A DNA stretch of 64,000 nt from assembly GCA_008477525.1 (NCBI GenBank), contig SPDT01000004.1:434001-498000 (forward strand), in the 5' to 3' direction. Each line of letters opens with the position of its first letter. Within the stretch, counting starts at the first letter, position 1. The DNA is from Hypomyces perniciosus (Eukaryota > Ascomycota > Sordariomycetes > Hypocreales > Hypocreaceae). The notes under the pieces are model-generated. The model ran no database searches, was not told the DNA's origin, and saw nothing but the letters and a program-made list of their open reading frames with translations. The translations under genes and the position numbers were made by a program. Shown piece after piece: positions 10,132-22,079 of this stretch.

Positions 10132-12928
10132 TTACGACATACTCACCGGAGGTTCAGGCTGTTGAGCTGCCGCGGTTGCAGCTTCCGAACTAATAAAGTC
10201 CAAGTTCAGACTCTGCCAATTCCACAGAGTCGCCAGGCCACCAAGCTCTACATCTGTGATTGTGTCAAACCCTAAGTCCTGTGGAAGCGGCTCGTCCAGA
10301 GCCTGGTCCAGTGGAGAAATGTCGTTGAACATGCCCGGCTGTACCAATTCATTGCCTGCAAGACTATTGATCGACGAATTCGGGGATCCTGCATTCTCAT
10401 CAACGCTCGGCGGTGTGCTTTCAGACGCCGTGGAGTATGTTAGCCCATGTACACCGATGAAATCGCTCTGTGGAGTTGACGCATTCGTTGAATTATCTGC
10501 GACAATATACTGTTCAGGCGACATTGACTCATAGCCGAGCCCCCGGGTATACGCATGCTCATCATATGACGTCTGAGGTATGTATTGGACATGTGATGGT
10601 ACTTGGACATAGGCCTGAACATGTGCCTGGGCTGAAGCTTGGGCCAGAGCCTGTGCTGGACCATGAGGATCACGAGCAGCATAAGTAGTCTGCGCAACAT
10701 GATGTACATGTGCGGCGTGAGGGGGGAGATAAGGGGGGTGGTCGGGAGCAACCTGAGCAGGTGCTTGTACCAGGGCTGGTACTTGTACCGGGGCTGGCAC
10801 CGGAGCCACTGATGCCGGAACCTTAGCAACCTTGTGTCGTTTGCGAGGCACCTGCGTCCTGTAGCCAGCGGGTCGAGGCACCTTGCGAACTATTCGGACA
10901 AGGATGTCGTAGGACATTTTGGCGGTTATCGACAGTGCCATCAAGCGCTTGAGCAACGCGAGCGATGTGTCAATTGTCACATAGATTTCCTTTCGACTTG
11001 GAATGGTGGAGTCCATATCCTTGATGACTGCCGTGCTGAGGACGGCTGCCGTGTCGAAAAGGGAGAAAATGATAAAGTGAAATCGGCCGTCGCGATACGA
11101 GACAAAGTCCACCCACTCTTGCAGCACGTCAATAAGCCGCAGGGAATAATCCACACCCATCGCACGGATTGCTACTAGGTCGGCGGGGGAATCTTTGGTG
11201 AAGGTGGAGGACATGTAGGATCTCAAGGGGTTGAGAAGCATCATGTACCCCATGGTATGAATGTAATGCCGGTGGAACGTGATCCAGGGTCTAATTTTGT
11301 CGCCCGACTGATCTGGGTTCTTCAGCGCGTAGGCAGGAGGGAAATTGAGCATCCACTCGTCAATGATGGATTTGTATTCCTGAGCTTCTTCGGGCGTGTT
11401 GATATTCCTGGGGGTGGAAAATCGCTTGGCAAGTCGGCGAATCAGTTCTGATTGCAGCTTCATGTGCATCAACGGAGATGGTGTATATTCTTCCAATGTC
11501 AGAGTGGGAAGGTCCACGTTGCAGTCCGTGCGATCGATGATTGATGGGCGGAAGAGACCCGACGATATTTGCCTGAGCAAGGTTGAGTTGAGTATGACTT
11601 GGTGGTGGTTGCAATGCGGAGAATAATGATCACTTACCAATCCCAGGTGTCCACAACACACCATACCCTACGGCGCATTTCACGATCGAATTCTGGCAGG
11701 TGTTCTGCCGTCTCCTTTCGGTGGAGTCCTAGCTCTTGTGCTTCCCGGGCCGCAGCGCCCAGAACATGCCAACATTCGAGGAACCTGGCTTCGGACTTGA
11801 ACCAATAGCATGAGTGTAACAGCCATTGGACGTTGTACATGTGATAGTAGCCAACGGGGATCGCGCTTGCGAGTTCTCGTGCCATATTGTGATAGGTCTC
11901 AGTCAGATTTTGGGCTGTCTGACCCATTTCAAGCTCGAGCTTTTCCTGCATGTCAACCGGCAGGTGCTGACTTGCACAGGAGCAAATCATCAACAGGAGA
12001 CATGTCCACTGGAGAGAAAGTGACCGATTCTGTGACCTCTTCTGCCACCAGTCTTGATATTCCTGGAGAAAGGCAGGAGGGTAGATGATGTAATAATGGT
12101 AGTTGACGTTGTCGAAAAAGTTTTGAACCAGGGCATCTTCAAGCCAGTGTTAGCTTGGGGAGCACGCACCGGTGCAACGGTGGCAAAATACAACTTACCC
12201 ATATGCGGTCGTTTTGGGAGAATATCTACCGCACGTTCAAGTTGCGCGCAAGCAGAGGGTTTCACCCAGAACTGTCTCGACACTGGCTGGTCTGTCTGTA
12301 TATTCAACAAGCCCGTTTAGCACATTGCCCAAGTCACGATGCGGCGCTGAGTTTGCAGCGAAGTCTTACGTTAACATCCAGTCCGAGGGAGGCAAATTGG
12401 TGGGTTGCCATGTAGCCCAGGTCGCCCAATCCAAGATCCTCGCCGTCATTGGAATCACCGCCTTCCTCGTAATCGTCGCGGCTGCTGAGACTGCGCTTCT
12501 TGGTGGTTTGCGGCACAGACGTTTCTGCCAACCCGGTCGCATCATCGCCGGTGTCCCTCTCGGAGCCGGCGTGGACGGGCAGCAGGGCCTTCTTCTTCGT
12601 ATCTTGTGGTGCCCTATCCAAGGTTGTGTTCGGCTGGTTGAAACGGCACTTGTCGGCAACCTTGCGCTTCTGACAGTGATTGCAGGGCCATTCGCGGTTA
12701 CACTACAGTCGGCCATGTGTTAGTCAATGGAGCCGGCTTAGTATATCAATATAGGCAAGGTAGTACCTTTTGCTTCCTACGCTGACACTCAGTGCAGGCC
12801 GAGCGGCTCTGGCTACTCGTGTCTCGGAACAATTCGTCCATTGCAAGAGTCTCGTGGTCTAGCTTCTTCAGAAGACAGAAGGATGATACCGAAGCACAGG
12901 CCGTTGTGCTGCCTGCTGGCTCTCGCAA
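10132..12928 (-). CDS. Zn2Cys6 transcription factor with fungal-specific middle domain
   Basis: A nuclear DNA-binding regulator in five exons: 12928-12767, 12702-12370, 12295-12199, 12136-11638 and 11572-10132. The first intron splits the binuclear zinc cluster. Joined, it reads CTECQRRKQKC, then CNREWPCNHCQKRK with a final Cys, the six-cysteine C-x2-C-x6-C-x5-C-x2-C-x6-C pattern. The middle region (for example VVDTWDWQISSGLFRPSIID) matches the fungal transcription-factor domain. The C-terminus is low complexity, rich in Ala, Val, Gln, His and Pro (about 10540-10830), then acidic, as in activation domains. The Met at 12841 (MDELFRD) is an alternative start. The last codons overlap a perfect donor, GTGAGT, at about 10143, so a further 3' exon cannot be excluded. 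Its targets are unknown. Confidence 0.88.
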
Positions 12929-15183
12929 GCTCTCACAGCTGGACTCTGAGATGAAAAGAAGATGAAGTGGAGGGAAAGGAGAAATGCTAGGCTAAAGGAA
13001 CTTGGGGGTGGGGGCAACTGAAAGGGGATGCGGAATCGACAATCTCAATCACGTGTCCCCATCGACCGTTTTACTGGGTTCTAGGCTTCTAGGCGCTCTG
13101 GACTGGCGATCGCCACCCAATCATTCCCATGGCACTGACGGCTGAACGGTGAGCCGAGGCCAGAAGCGGATTAGTCGCCGTTGAGGTACCCCGCACGCTG
13201 GTCCCAGCGATGAGAATGTGCCGTGCGCTAAGAGGACATGTACACACTGTTGACGCCAACTACGGAGTACGACAGCCCAGTATTAAAGTAATGCAGAGGT
13301 ACCTACCTAGGTAGTGCGCGCTTATCAGGAAGGACAACACCGACTCGCTCACCGTGAATGGTCGTGAGAGTATCATTTCTTCAAGTCACATACTATTCCA
13401 ATGCAAGAAGCGCTAACATGAATCTGTACGAGCACACATACCCTGTCAAAAAAGCGTTGAGGTAGTACTCGTACATACTATCATTATGGCTTCGTTGACT
13501 AGGGTCTATGCAGTAGTAGTATTAACCGCCCGGCTATGCATATATCAGTAGTAGTACTTCGTACTTCGTAGTACTTTGTACTCCGTACTTCGCATACCTA
13601 CTACTCCGTACTCCGTACTCGTAGCCAAATACGCAGCGCTACCGGGACAGCCGGTGACTTATTGACGGGCGGCGTTCATGCATTGTTTTCTCAAGCTAAT
13701 CTCAGCCTAACGGCTAGCTAACGGCTAGCTAACGTCTTGCTAATGACGCTAGATTATCGACCACGTTACTCGTAGACTTGTATTATCCACTTGTCGTATT
13801 TAACCGGCAATCTCATCGGGCAAAGCACAGAGCACGGAGTAGGGGAAGGGTACCAAGGATCGGGGTCTGTGCAGACCGCAGCTTGGTGAGCCGATCCGCG
13901 CTTGTACCTCGTCTCGTGGTGAATGCATTGACGAGCGATGACAAGACAATAATAATAGTACTACTACAAAGTACTACGAAGTCCTACTATGCTGGACTTG
14001 GATAGTAAACTCGCAACATTCAAAGAAACAAGCCATCCATACCCCGAGGAACAAGGATCCCTGATAAATCACATGTGGCTCACAATGAAACGCTCCTCTT
14101 CAATCTCAGAACGCGCGAGGTTGCAGCTTCGGTGTGCTCTCGTTCCGAGAATACAACCCCCTTGTTGCCCCGAGAGCCGGAGCATTGCTTTTTGGGGGGC
14201 AAACCTCATTAGGCGAATAATTGAAAGTAGTATGCACACGGTGCATAAGAGTGCCTCAAAACATCATAGAATGAAGCACGGAGTATTACTTCGTACATCC
14301 TTTTCCGAATCCCCGGGCCAAATGCAAGTCTCTCTACTCCGTATTAGTCTCTCACTGCATAACCGTTACGTCTGCATGCCCAATTGCCTTGGTACTCGTA
14401 CGGTCCAGCAAGGATGATCCGATTCGAGCTGCCGGTGCCGAAATGGAATGGCTGGATCCAGGCACATACTCGTACTACCATCTATCGCGAAAACACAGAA
14501 GACCTACTTCGTATGTGCTGCTTTGTACTCCGTACTTTGTATGCTTATCTGTATGCATCCAGGGTAGCACAAAGCTACATTGCAGCTCGATTCTAGACCG
14601 CGCCTCTTTTTTTCACAAGAATGTTATTGGTGAGCCATGGAATGGCACGAAACTTTAGTACCAGCCATACCGTACGGAGTACCTAAGGTGTGTTATACGA
14701 AGTTGCTACGCACGACTGTTTAACGGACAAATAAACCGGATTAGAGTAACAGGATAGAATATCCAATTCCGAATTGTATCAAAAAAAATCCCCGTCAAAC
14801 CTCCATGGTCAAGGAAAGGCCCCTGTTCGAGAAACTTTATCGCACGGAGTACGGAGTACATGCAAGTAGATGAGGGGGGGCAGGAAAAGGCTACGGACAG
14901 CCTCCGTTGCCCCGATTGCTTCAGTGCAGTTCACAGCCAAGACATGAGGCAACTTGTTTTAGGGTATTTGTCTTATTGTTGCTTTTCAAGTCCGCGGCCT
15001 CTCCCTTCTCGAGTAGTATTCCCGATTTTTAATGTATAAATAATAGCTCTTGGCCTCAATAATGTTGCCTTGATTACAGACACAGTAAAAGGCTCGGGTC
15101 TCGGTCGCTGGCGGCGCATTTCAACATATGAAATACAAACCTCATATTTTGCGAATTATTTCTCATTCAAGAGCAAGCCCAGA
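12929..15183. other. Gene desert rich in palindromic microrepeats
   Basis: There is no supportable gene in 2.2 kb. TACGGAGTA/TACTCCGTA and TACTTCGTA palindromes recur at 13257, 13549-13624, 13965-13990, 14277-14300, 14332, 14525, 14670 and 14844. Short open frames at 13989-14658 are composed largely of these repeats and lack protein character. The promoter of the Zn2Cys6 gene should lie in the first few hundred bases. Confidence 0.5.
13549..13624. repeat. Dense cluster of TACTTCGTA / TACTCCGTA palindromes
   Basis: Within 76 bases the motifs GTACTTCGTA, GTACTCCGTA and ACTACTCCGTA follow one another almost head to tail. The units are near-palindromic 9-10 mers that can pair with each other. 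This is the densest such cluster in the window. Confidence 0.7.
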
Positions 15184-15838
15184 GTGTCTGCTTCTGTTTC
15201 AAAAAACTGCTGCCGCCCCCATCGCATGTGTTAATCTCCTGAGATGACCAAGGTTAGTCGTCTTGACTGTCGATACGCCGGCATTGGCGAGTGTTTTCAG
15301 CGTACAGTGACCAATGAAGGCTTCATTAGCCTATGGCGCGGTAACACTGCCGATCTCATCTGATATTTCCCCACTCAAGCCCTCAATTTTGCCTTCAGGG
15401 ACAGATTCAGAAAGATGATCGGGTAAAAAAGGATTGGGATGGTTACACCATGTGGATTGGTGCTACCGGTCAGCTCTGCGTCTATTCTCTGGACAGCGAC
15501 AATTTAACGGCTTCATCAATGTCTTTGGGAATATTTTTGGCATTCGGTGGTATGATCGGCCTCTACCGTGGTGTCTTCCCATATGTCTTTGGTGCTGTTG
15601 TTTACCGTTATCTATACTTTGGCATGTATGACTCTTTTAAACCGACTTTATTGATTGGGTCTCTGGAAAACAATTCCCTGGCATCATTTGCCCTTGGCTA
15701 CCTTACTTGGCCTCGACAGCTGGCATTGTTGCTTACCTATTTGACACCATCCGTGTCGCTGGCGCCGCTGCCTTGTCGATATACGACCAACTCTCGACCA
15801 ACTCCTCGTCCAGACTTTCAATGGTGACTAGGAAATAA
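15184..15838 (+). pseudogene. Mitochondrial ADP/ATP carrier pseudogene
   Basis: Protein fragments across all frames match the ADP/ATP translocase in order. VSASVSK and [12 protein letters not shown] come first; then comes [69 protein letters not shown] and LSIYDQL follow. The frame is broken by an extra A in the run at about 15200, stops at 15361 (TGA, where CGA is expected) and 15424 (TAA), and further frameshifts near 15495-15540 and 15720. At about 15754 the third carrier repeat is missing: the text jumps from FDTIR straight to the C-terminal GAAALSIYDQL. It has no introns, but too little is known of the parent to call it processed. It is non-functional as it stands. Confidence 0.88.
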
Positions 15839-16180
15839 TGACAGATTGGCGTCTTGGAGACAGAAGTGGACTTTGGGTGATATAAGACGCAAGAAGTGGG
15901 CAATTGACCACGACAGTTTTTTTCTGTTCAACTGTGCCTTTAGCATTAGACTATTTCGATATCAATGCATAGTATACAATAGACTTGGTTGATGGAGATA
16001 ACAAGCATTCATATCTTGAATCATAGCGTACAACTAAGGCGGGCGATGGCGAGATGCAAAAATCTTGGTAACTGAATGGATGGATGGATAAAACAATACA
16101 GGCACGCACAAACCGTACCAGTAGCCTTAAAAACAATGTAGATAACCAATTTGAGCCATTAGATATCAGGCGGATTTCTC
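15839..16180. other. Short gene-free stretch
   Basis: It lies between the carrier pseudogene and the 3' end of the DJ-1-like gene. Nothing beyond the probable 3' untranslated region was seen. Confidence 0.4.
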
Positions 16181-17211
16181 TTAGTCAGTCCCAACTTCTT
16201 GGGCACCGATGCTGCGTACTAGGCTAACCAACTTCTCGGACAGAAGCTCTATATCGCCTGGAAATCGGGCAGTGATGTAGTTGAAGTTTTTGTCTTCAAC
16301 CACGAAGCTGTAAAGAGAAATTAGCTTGAAAAAGATATGCAACGCATTGACTGCTCCAGAACTTACGGAGTTGGGACCAAGCTGTTCTTGAACTGCGAAG
16401 GATGTGCCAGTGCTTTTCGCACCTATTGGCTCACATGTGATTAGGGGCTGCTTCGCATTATGAGAGAAAAGATGGGGATTTGTAGGACTTACGGCGTCTT
16501 CAACATCCTCACTTCCGGCCCCATACGTTTTGTAATAATCCCCCAAGAAGATCCGAGTTCCCCAAAAGGCCACCTGCTCAAACCGGGCCGGTAGGGCCGT
16601 CGTCACACAGTCATGAATAACACTCTTACCATCGGGACCCTTAGAATTAGCGAGAACCATGGGGCCATGGCATACAGCTCCAACAGCTTTCTTGCCAGGC
16701 TTTTTGGTCTTTGGAAAGAAATCCACGAGCAGACTATGGACTTTCTCGGAGTCAATCACTTGTCTGACTGCCTTGTCATGGCCACCTGGAAGGAAAACAA
16801 GATCAAATGTGTCAAGATTGAAGTTTGGTTCGGACCACACCAGTGGGTGCTGCCACTCATCCGATGCAATCATCGTTTCGTACTGCCTCACTACGGAGCG
16901 CTTTGCACCCTATTGTCTGGATTAGAAACGAGCGTACTCGGCGCGCCGCCGACAAGCGCCTCGGGGGTTTGATCGCTGATCGTACAAGAATAACCTGTGT
17001 GATGCCCTCGAGCAATTTGGAGTCACACCGGGGAGATACCCCCGTCTCGGTTGCAAATCTGACGTCAAAGCCAGCGGCCTTGAAGGCTGCATAGGGAACC
17101 GCCGTCTCTAAATACAAATGGGCATGAGATCATATAATGATGCAATACAGTGGGGTCCGTACCTGAGGGCTCGTGGCCATAATCGGCCATCAAAAATACC
17201 ACTTTCGCCAT
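16181..17211 (-). CDS. DJ-1/PfpI family protein (class I glutamine amidotransferase-like)
   Basis: There are five exons, 17211-17163, 17107-16995, 16909-16493, 16422-16367 and 16307-16181, joining to 253 residues. The 56-nt fourth exon (VRKALAHPSQFKNSLVPT) is needed to keep the frame and restores a family-typical segment. The N-terminus MAKVVFLMADYGHEPSE is the first strand of the fold. DLVFLPGGHDK is the next conserved loop, and AVCHGPMVL is the nucleophile elbow with the reactive cysteine. Family members act as glyoxalase/deglycase-like enzymes, chaperones or redox-sensitive proteins; which applies here cannot be read from the sequence. It is predicted cytosolic, with no signal or membrane segment. 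Confidence 0.9.
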
Positions 17212-17699
17212 GTTGAGATGTCGGATTAGCTTTGAGGTCGGGTGGGAATTCGCATCGCTGGGGAGTCGTTAGGAAATATAGTCGTAACGATGCTGAGGCT
17301 ATGAAGGTGGAGTGGAATCTTGATCTGTGGATAAACGCCACTGCAGTGTGCGCTACTGCAATGCAATTCGAGATACGATTTGACGATTTACGAGGTTAAT
17401 GCGATCCTCCGCACTATGATCCTGTTTGTATGCTCTATGACGAGTAGTATATTATTTTAGTTCGAACACTTGCGAATCACAGCCCTGATGTAACTGTGCG
17501 CTTATCAGGGACCTAGTAGGAGGCAAATTCCCTCACTCTAAAGCCATGGGTGTAGATAGTATTATAACTCACTCGAAAATAGTATCTGATTGCGATATAG
17601 GCGGCCAGGGAAAGAAATATTGGTGGATACAGCATTCATCAAGACCAACGAGCTACAACATAGATACAGAGGTACAGGTTCACTCAGACGCATTATCAA
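17212..17699. other. Intergenic region
   Basis: It holds the promoter side of the DJ-1-like gene and the 3' side of the DUF3659 gene. No gene or repeat array was seen. Confidence 0.4.
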
Positions 17700-20600
17700 T
17701 CACTTCTTCTTTTTGTCCTTGCCAGTCAGAGCGTCAATCGCACTTCCGAGACCCAAGCTGCCCAAGATTTTGGTCAGGCCGAGTGCACCAAGAAGATTAT
17801 CCACCAGCCCACCGAGGCCCAGGCCGCTGAGCTGTGTGGTGTCAGTATATAACTCTTTATTCTAACAAGAAACCAGACGAGTAGGACTGCTTACCAGTTT
17901 TCCAACAAGGCCAAGCACACCAGTGAGCAAGAGCCCAACGGCTGCGATGATCTGGAATAGAGGCTCTGCCAGAAGTCCCCATAGAGGATTAAGCTCTTTC
18001 TTCACATGAGGCATGCCCTCAATCTTTCTCTTTGCGTTGTCGATTGTCTGCGTCACAGTGCCAGTGAGCTATTTGGTTGCGCCTTGTCAGCTTACAATAC
18101 TCCAAAGTAACAGACGCTCGTGGTGTAGCAGTTGGTCCTTACCTCTTTGATCACGTCGGCGAGATGATGCTCTTCCGGGGTCGCCTCCTTAGTCCCAGTC
18201 TTGTGCTTTGCGTTTCGCTGGATTCGACCGTCCGGATCAAGTCCACGGATCGCGCCATTGGTCTCGGCCAAGATCTTGCCGCCCTCTTCGATAAGCGGCT
18301 TTACCTCTCGCACAAGCTGCTCCTCATCAAGCTCCTCCTTCGGCGTTCTTTCTGCTACATCAATCTTATCTGTGATCAGCTTGCAAATCGGGCGGATCTT
18401 GTCAAGGGCCTGCTCAATGCACGCTGCAAGCTGCCCGGCCAGCTTCCTGTCTCTTTCAGCTTCCTCGCGCTTCTCCTTGTCTTCCGCGGACTCGGTTTCC
18501 TCAGGAGGGATATCCTCGAGAAGCGCGACATGCCCAATGGTGTTACCCTTGGAATTGATCACGTCGCCATCTTCATCAACCTCCTTGCCTGAGCATATGG
18601 TGATGCCCCCGCTGACCAGCTTTCCAACAATGTTGCCATCTTCATCCAAAACGTTTCCCTCGCGATTCACCTTGCGGCCAGCCAACGGATTGATCTTCTT
18701 CTCAACCTCAGGTTCCTCCCAACGCTCTGCCTTGGCCAGGACATTGCCATTTCGATCCACGATATCTCCATCTGCGTCGACAGGGCGACCAAAAAGAATT
18801 TTTGGATCGCCAGTAACAAGCCTTCCCACCACATCACCAGAAGGAGTGACAATTTTGCCATCTTTTGCCACAGTACATCCGAAAAGCTCAGCGAAAGGCC
18901 CCTCGCGCAAACCCTCACGCTCGCCCTCGGGGATAACCTCAGCCTTGCCAATGATATCTCCAGCTTCGCTTCGAACGTTGCCGTCTTTGTCGCACATACG
19001 CCCAGCAAGGGCACTGACATTTCCTTCAATAACTCTGCCAAAGATGGTACCGGACGAATCCGCCACGTTTCCAGCCTTGTTGACCCTCTTGCCAGCCAGG
19101 ATAGACCTGTCAATCTCCGGCTCTGGCTCGGCTTCGGGCTCGTTCCAGGGCTCTGCCTTTCCAACGACATTGCCCCGTCGATCCAAGATGTCACCATCTT
19201 CGTCAACGCGGCTTCCCTTGAGGCGCTTTGGGTCTCCCTCGACAACAATGCCGACTTGCTCGCCGTTGGAGAGAACTCGACCATCAGCCTCTACGACGGC
19301 ATCTGGGAAATTTTCGAAGGGTGCAAATTCTTTCAGATCTTCTCGTTCTGAATCCGGCAGCGGTTCACCCCTGCCCATGATTTTGCCTGCATCGTTCCAA
19401 ATATTCCCTTCCTCATCTGCTCTCTTGCCAAGCAGCTGCTTGGGGTCACCTTCAATCAGGCGACCAATCACATCTCCATTCTTGTTGACGAGGTTTCCAG
19501 CTTTATTGACCCTAGTCCCTTTGAGCACGGAGTAGTCAATCGGCTTTTCTTGTTCCTTTTGTTGCGCATCGTCCGTGGTTTCTCCTACACTCGTGATGTC
19601 GCCTGTGTCTTTCTCGAAGGGGTCTTTCGCCTCTGGGCTTTCAACAGTCTTCATGGGCTCTTCCTCTGTCGCTCTAGGACTTGGAATGTCCTTGGGAAGA
19701 TCACGTAGTGTTTCATCTTGTCGGGATAAGTCGACGTCCTTGGCCTCGATATCCCTCGACTCCACGTCTGTGGGTTCGACATCTCCCGGTTCGACATCTC
19801 CCGGTTCGACATCTCCCGGTTCGACATCTCCCGGTTCGACATCCTCGGGTTCAATGTCCTTTGGCTCGGCCTCCTTTGCTTCGCTCTCTGTAGCTTTGAC
19901 GTCCTCGGGCTCGATGATTTTGGGCTCAACGTCGCTAGGCTCGACTTTTTTTGATTCAGCCTCTGTTTCGACTGCCTTTGGCTCAAGCTCCTCAGATTTG
20001 GAATCACTCGGCTCGATATCCTTTGGTTCGAGGCCTTTTGGTTCGAGACCTTTTGGTTCGAGATCCTTTGCTTTAGCCTCCTTCACTCCGCCTTCCATAG
20101 GCTCGATATCTTTAAGCCTGGCGTTCTCGGGCTCGGGCTTAGCCTTGGGCTCGACATCCTTGGGCTCGACATCCTTGGGCTCGACATCCTTGGGCTCGAC
20201 ATCCTTGGGCTCGACATCCTTTGCTTCGAGGTCCTTTGCTTCAGCCTCCTTCATCCCACTTTCAGTAGACGTGACGTCCCCGGGCTCGATAGCCTTGGGT
20301 TCCACCTCCTCGGACTCAACGTTCTTAGACTCGACATCTTTCAGCTCGGCGTCCTTGGGCTCGACATCCTTGGGCTCGACATCCTTGGGCTCGACATCCT
20401 TGGGCTCGACATCCTTTGCTTCGAGGTCCTTTGCTTCGAGGTCCTTTGCTTCAGCCTCCTTCATCCCACTTTCTGTAGACGTGACCTCCTCAGGCTCGAT
20501 TTTCTTCAGATCAATTTCCCCTGGCTTGACCTCCTCAGGCTCGACCTCCTTCAGATCAATTTCCCCTGGCTTGACCTCCTCAGGCTCGACCTCCTTCAGA

Positions 20601-22079
20601 TCAATTTCCCCTGGCTTGACCTCCTCAGGCTCGACCTCCTTCAGATCAATTTCCCCCGGCTTGACCTCCTCAGGCTCGATTTTCTTCAGATCAATTTCCC
20701 CTGGCTTGACCTCCTCAGGCTCGATTTTCTTCAGATCAATTTCCCCTGGCTTGACCTCCCCTGGCTTGACCTCCCCAGGCTCGACCTCCTTCAGATCAAT
20801 TTCCCCTGGCTTGACCTCCCCTGGCTTGACCTCCCCTGGCTTGACCTCCCCAGGCTCGACCTCCTTCAGATCAATTTCCCCTGGCTTGACCTCCCCTGGC
20901 TTGACCTCCCCAGGCTCGACCTCCTTCAGATCAATTTCCCCTGGCTTGACCTCCCCTGGCTTGACCTCCCCAGGCTCGACCTCCTTCAGATCAATTTCCC
21001 CTGGCTTGACCTCCTCAGGCTCGACCTCCTTCAGATCAATTTCCCCCGGCTTGACCTCCTCAGGCTCGATTTTCTTCAGATCAATTTCCCCTGGCTTGAC
21101 CTCCCCTGGCTTGACCTCCCCAGGCTCGACCTCCTTCAGATCAATTTCCCCTGGCTTGACCTCCTCGGGCTCGATAGCCTTAGGCTCGACTTCTTTCAGC
21201 TTGGCGTCCTCGGGCTCGGGCTCGACATCTTTGGGCTCCAAGTCCCTTGAGTCAACTTTCGAGTCGCCCGGGCTCTTCAACATATCGTCTTTGACTTTTT
21301 CTTCGTCCATCTTGCCAAGGATTGTTCGTTTATCGTCGCCCTCGGGAACACTTTGTTCGACTTCTGACTTGCCTGGAGTCTTCTGCGCATCCTCCAATTG
21401 CTTTTCCTCTTTCTGTTTGCCTACGATTAGGCTGTCATCCTCTTTTCCAGTTTTTTCGTCAACAGATTGCTCCTGCTCTTCTGTCTCCACCTTCTCGTCC
21501 GAGTCCTGTTTTTGTACTTGTTGCCGGGATTGATCACCCTCATGCTCATGCTCACCGGAACCTTTGTCGAAGGCCCCCTCACCTTCTTTCGGTTTCTGCA
21601 ACTCGCTGACGAGATTTAGACCTTTTGAGATAGGACCTTGCAGATTGTTGACAGTTTTGTACGCTGACTTTGTTTTACCAAGCAAGTTCCATCCCCCACT
21701 GGATTTCTTGCCATTGCGGACTGATTGAGTAGTGTACTCGCCATCGTACTCTTCATCAAGGTTGGCTTTACCGAGAACATGACCCAAAGAGTCCATAATG
21801 TCACCAGTTGCGCTAACAGTGTTCCCTGCAAGATCATGAGGATCCGTGGCATCTGAAATCTTCCCAATTACCTTGCCGGTTGAATCAAAAATATCTCCGG
21901 AATCACCAACAACACCAGCAATAGTTCGAGGAACAGATTGAGATTCCACTAAATTACATTACTGTTAGGTTCTGCAACATGATAGCACTTGTACTGGACT
22001 TACTAGGATTCCTTTCTTCGACAGTAGGACTCTCCTTCCCCCAGCCCCCAGGTATGGATAACGGCTTTGTCAACGGCAT
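17700..22079 (-). CDS. Giant DUF3659-repeat, LEA-like protein
   Basis: There are four exons, 22079-22004, 21948-18143, 18068-17895 and 17831-17700, giving 1395 residues. The start MPLTKPL lies in a small first exon whose last base plus TG forms the Met of MESQSV. Two N-terminal DUF3659 units (such as DSGDIFDSTGKVIGK) are followed by a charged linker. A Glu/Pro/Val pentapeptide region (about residues 260-760) comes next, then several further DUF3659 units (about 830-1180; for example VDEDGDILDRRGNVVGK). A helical C-terminal domain ends in a Gly/Leu-rich hydrophobic tail (GLLLTGVLGLVGKLLSGLGL) and KDKKKK. The architecture is known in filamentous fungi but has no established function; comparison with LEA stress proteins rests on hydrophilicity and repeats. 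The tail could bind membrane. Long open frames on the opposite strand are a by-product of its codon pattern. Confidence 0.9.
19755..21225 (-). repeat. 15-nt based coding minisatellite (pentapeptide repeat)
   Basis: This lies inside the large exon of the DUF3659 gene. On the coding strand almost every repeat is a variant of the pentapeptide (E/K)P(K/G/E)(D/E)(V/I). Runs of EPGDV (about 19780-19845) and EPKDV (about 20150-20220 and 20355-20410) are followed by a 45-nt higher-order unit, EEVKPGEIDLKEVEP, and its expanded forms with extra KPGEV (about 20500-21170). Copies are nearly identical at nucleotide level, indicating recent expansion. Every unit is a multiple of 15 nt, so length changes keep the frame. 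Confidence 0.92.

Noticed and set aside
13989..14658. Overlapping short open frames in the 13-15 kb desert
   Set aside because: They have no similarity to known proteins, they include palindromic repeats, and frames on both strands are equally open.
19575..21533. 652-codon open frame on plus, opposite the DUF3659 gene
   Set aside because: It is Ser/Gly/Pro-rich text produced by reading the 15-nt repeats backwards; the minus frame has real domains, introns and a longer extent, and a second plus frame at 18201-19535 arises the same way.
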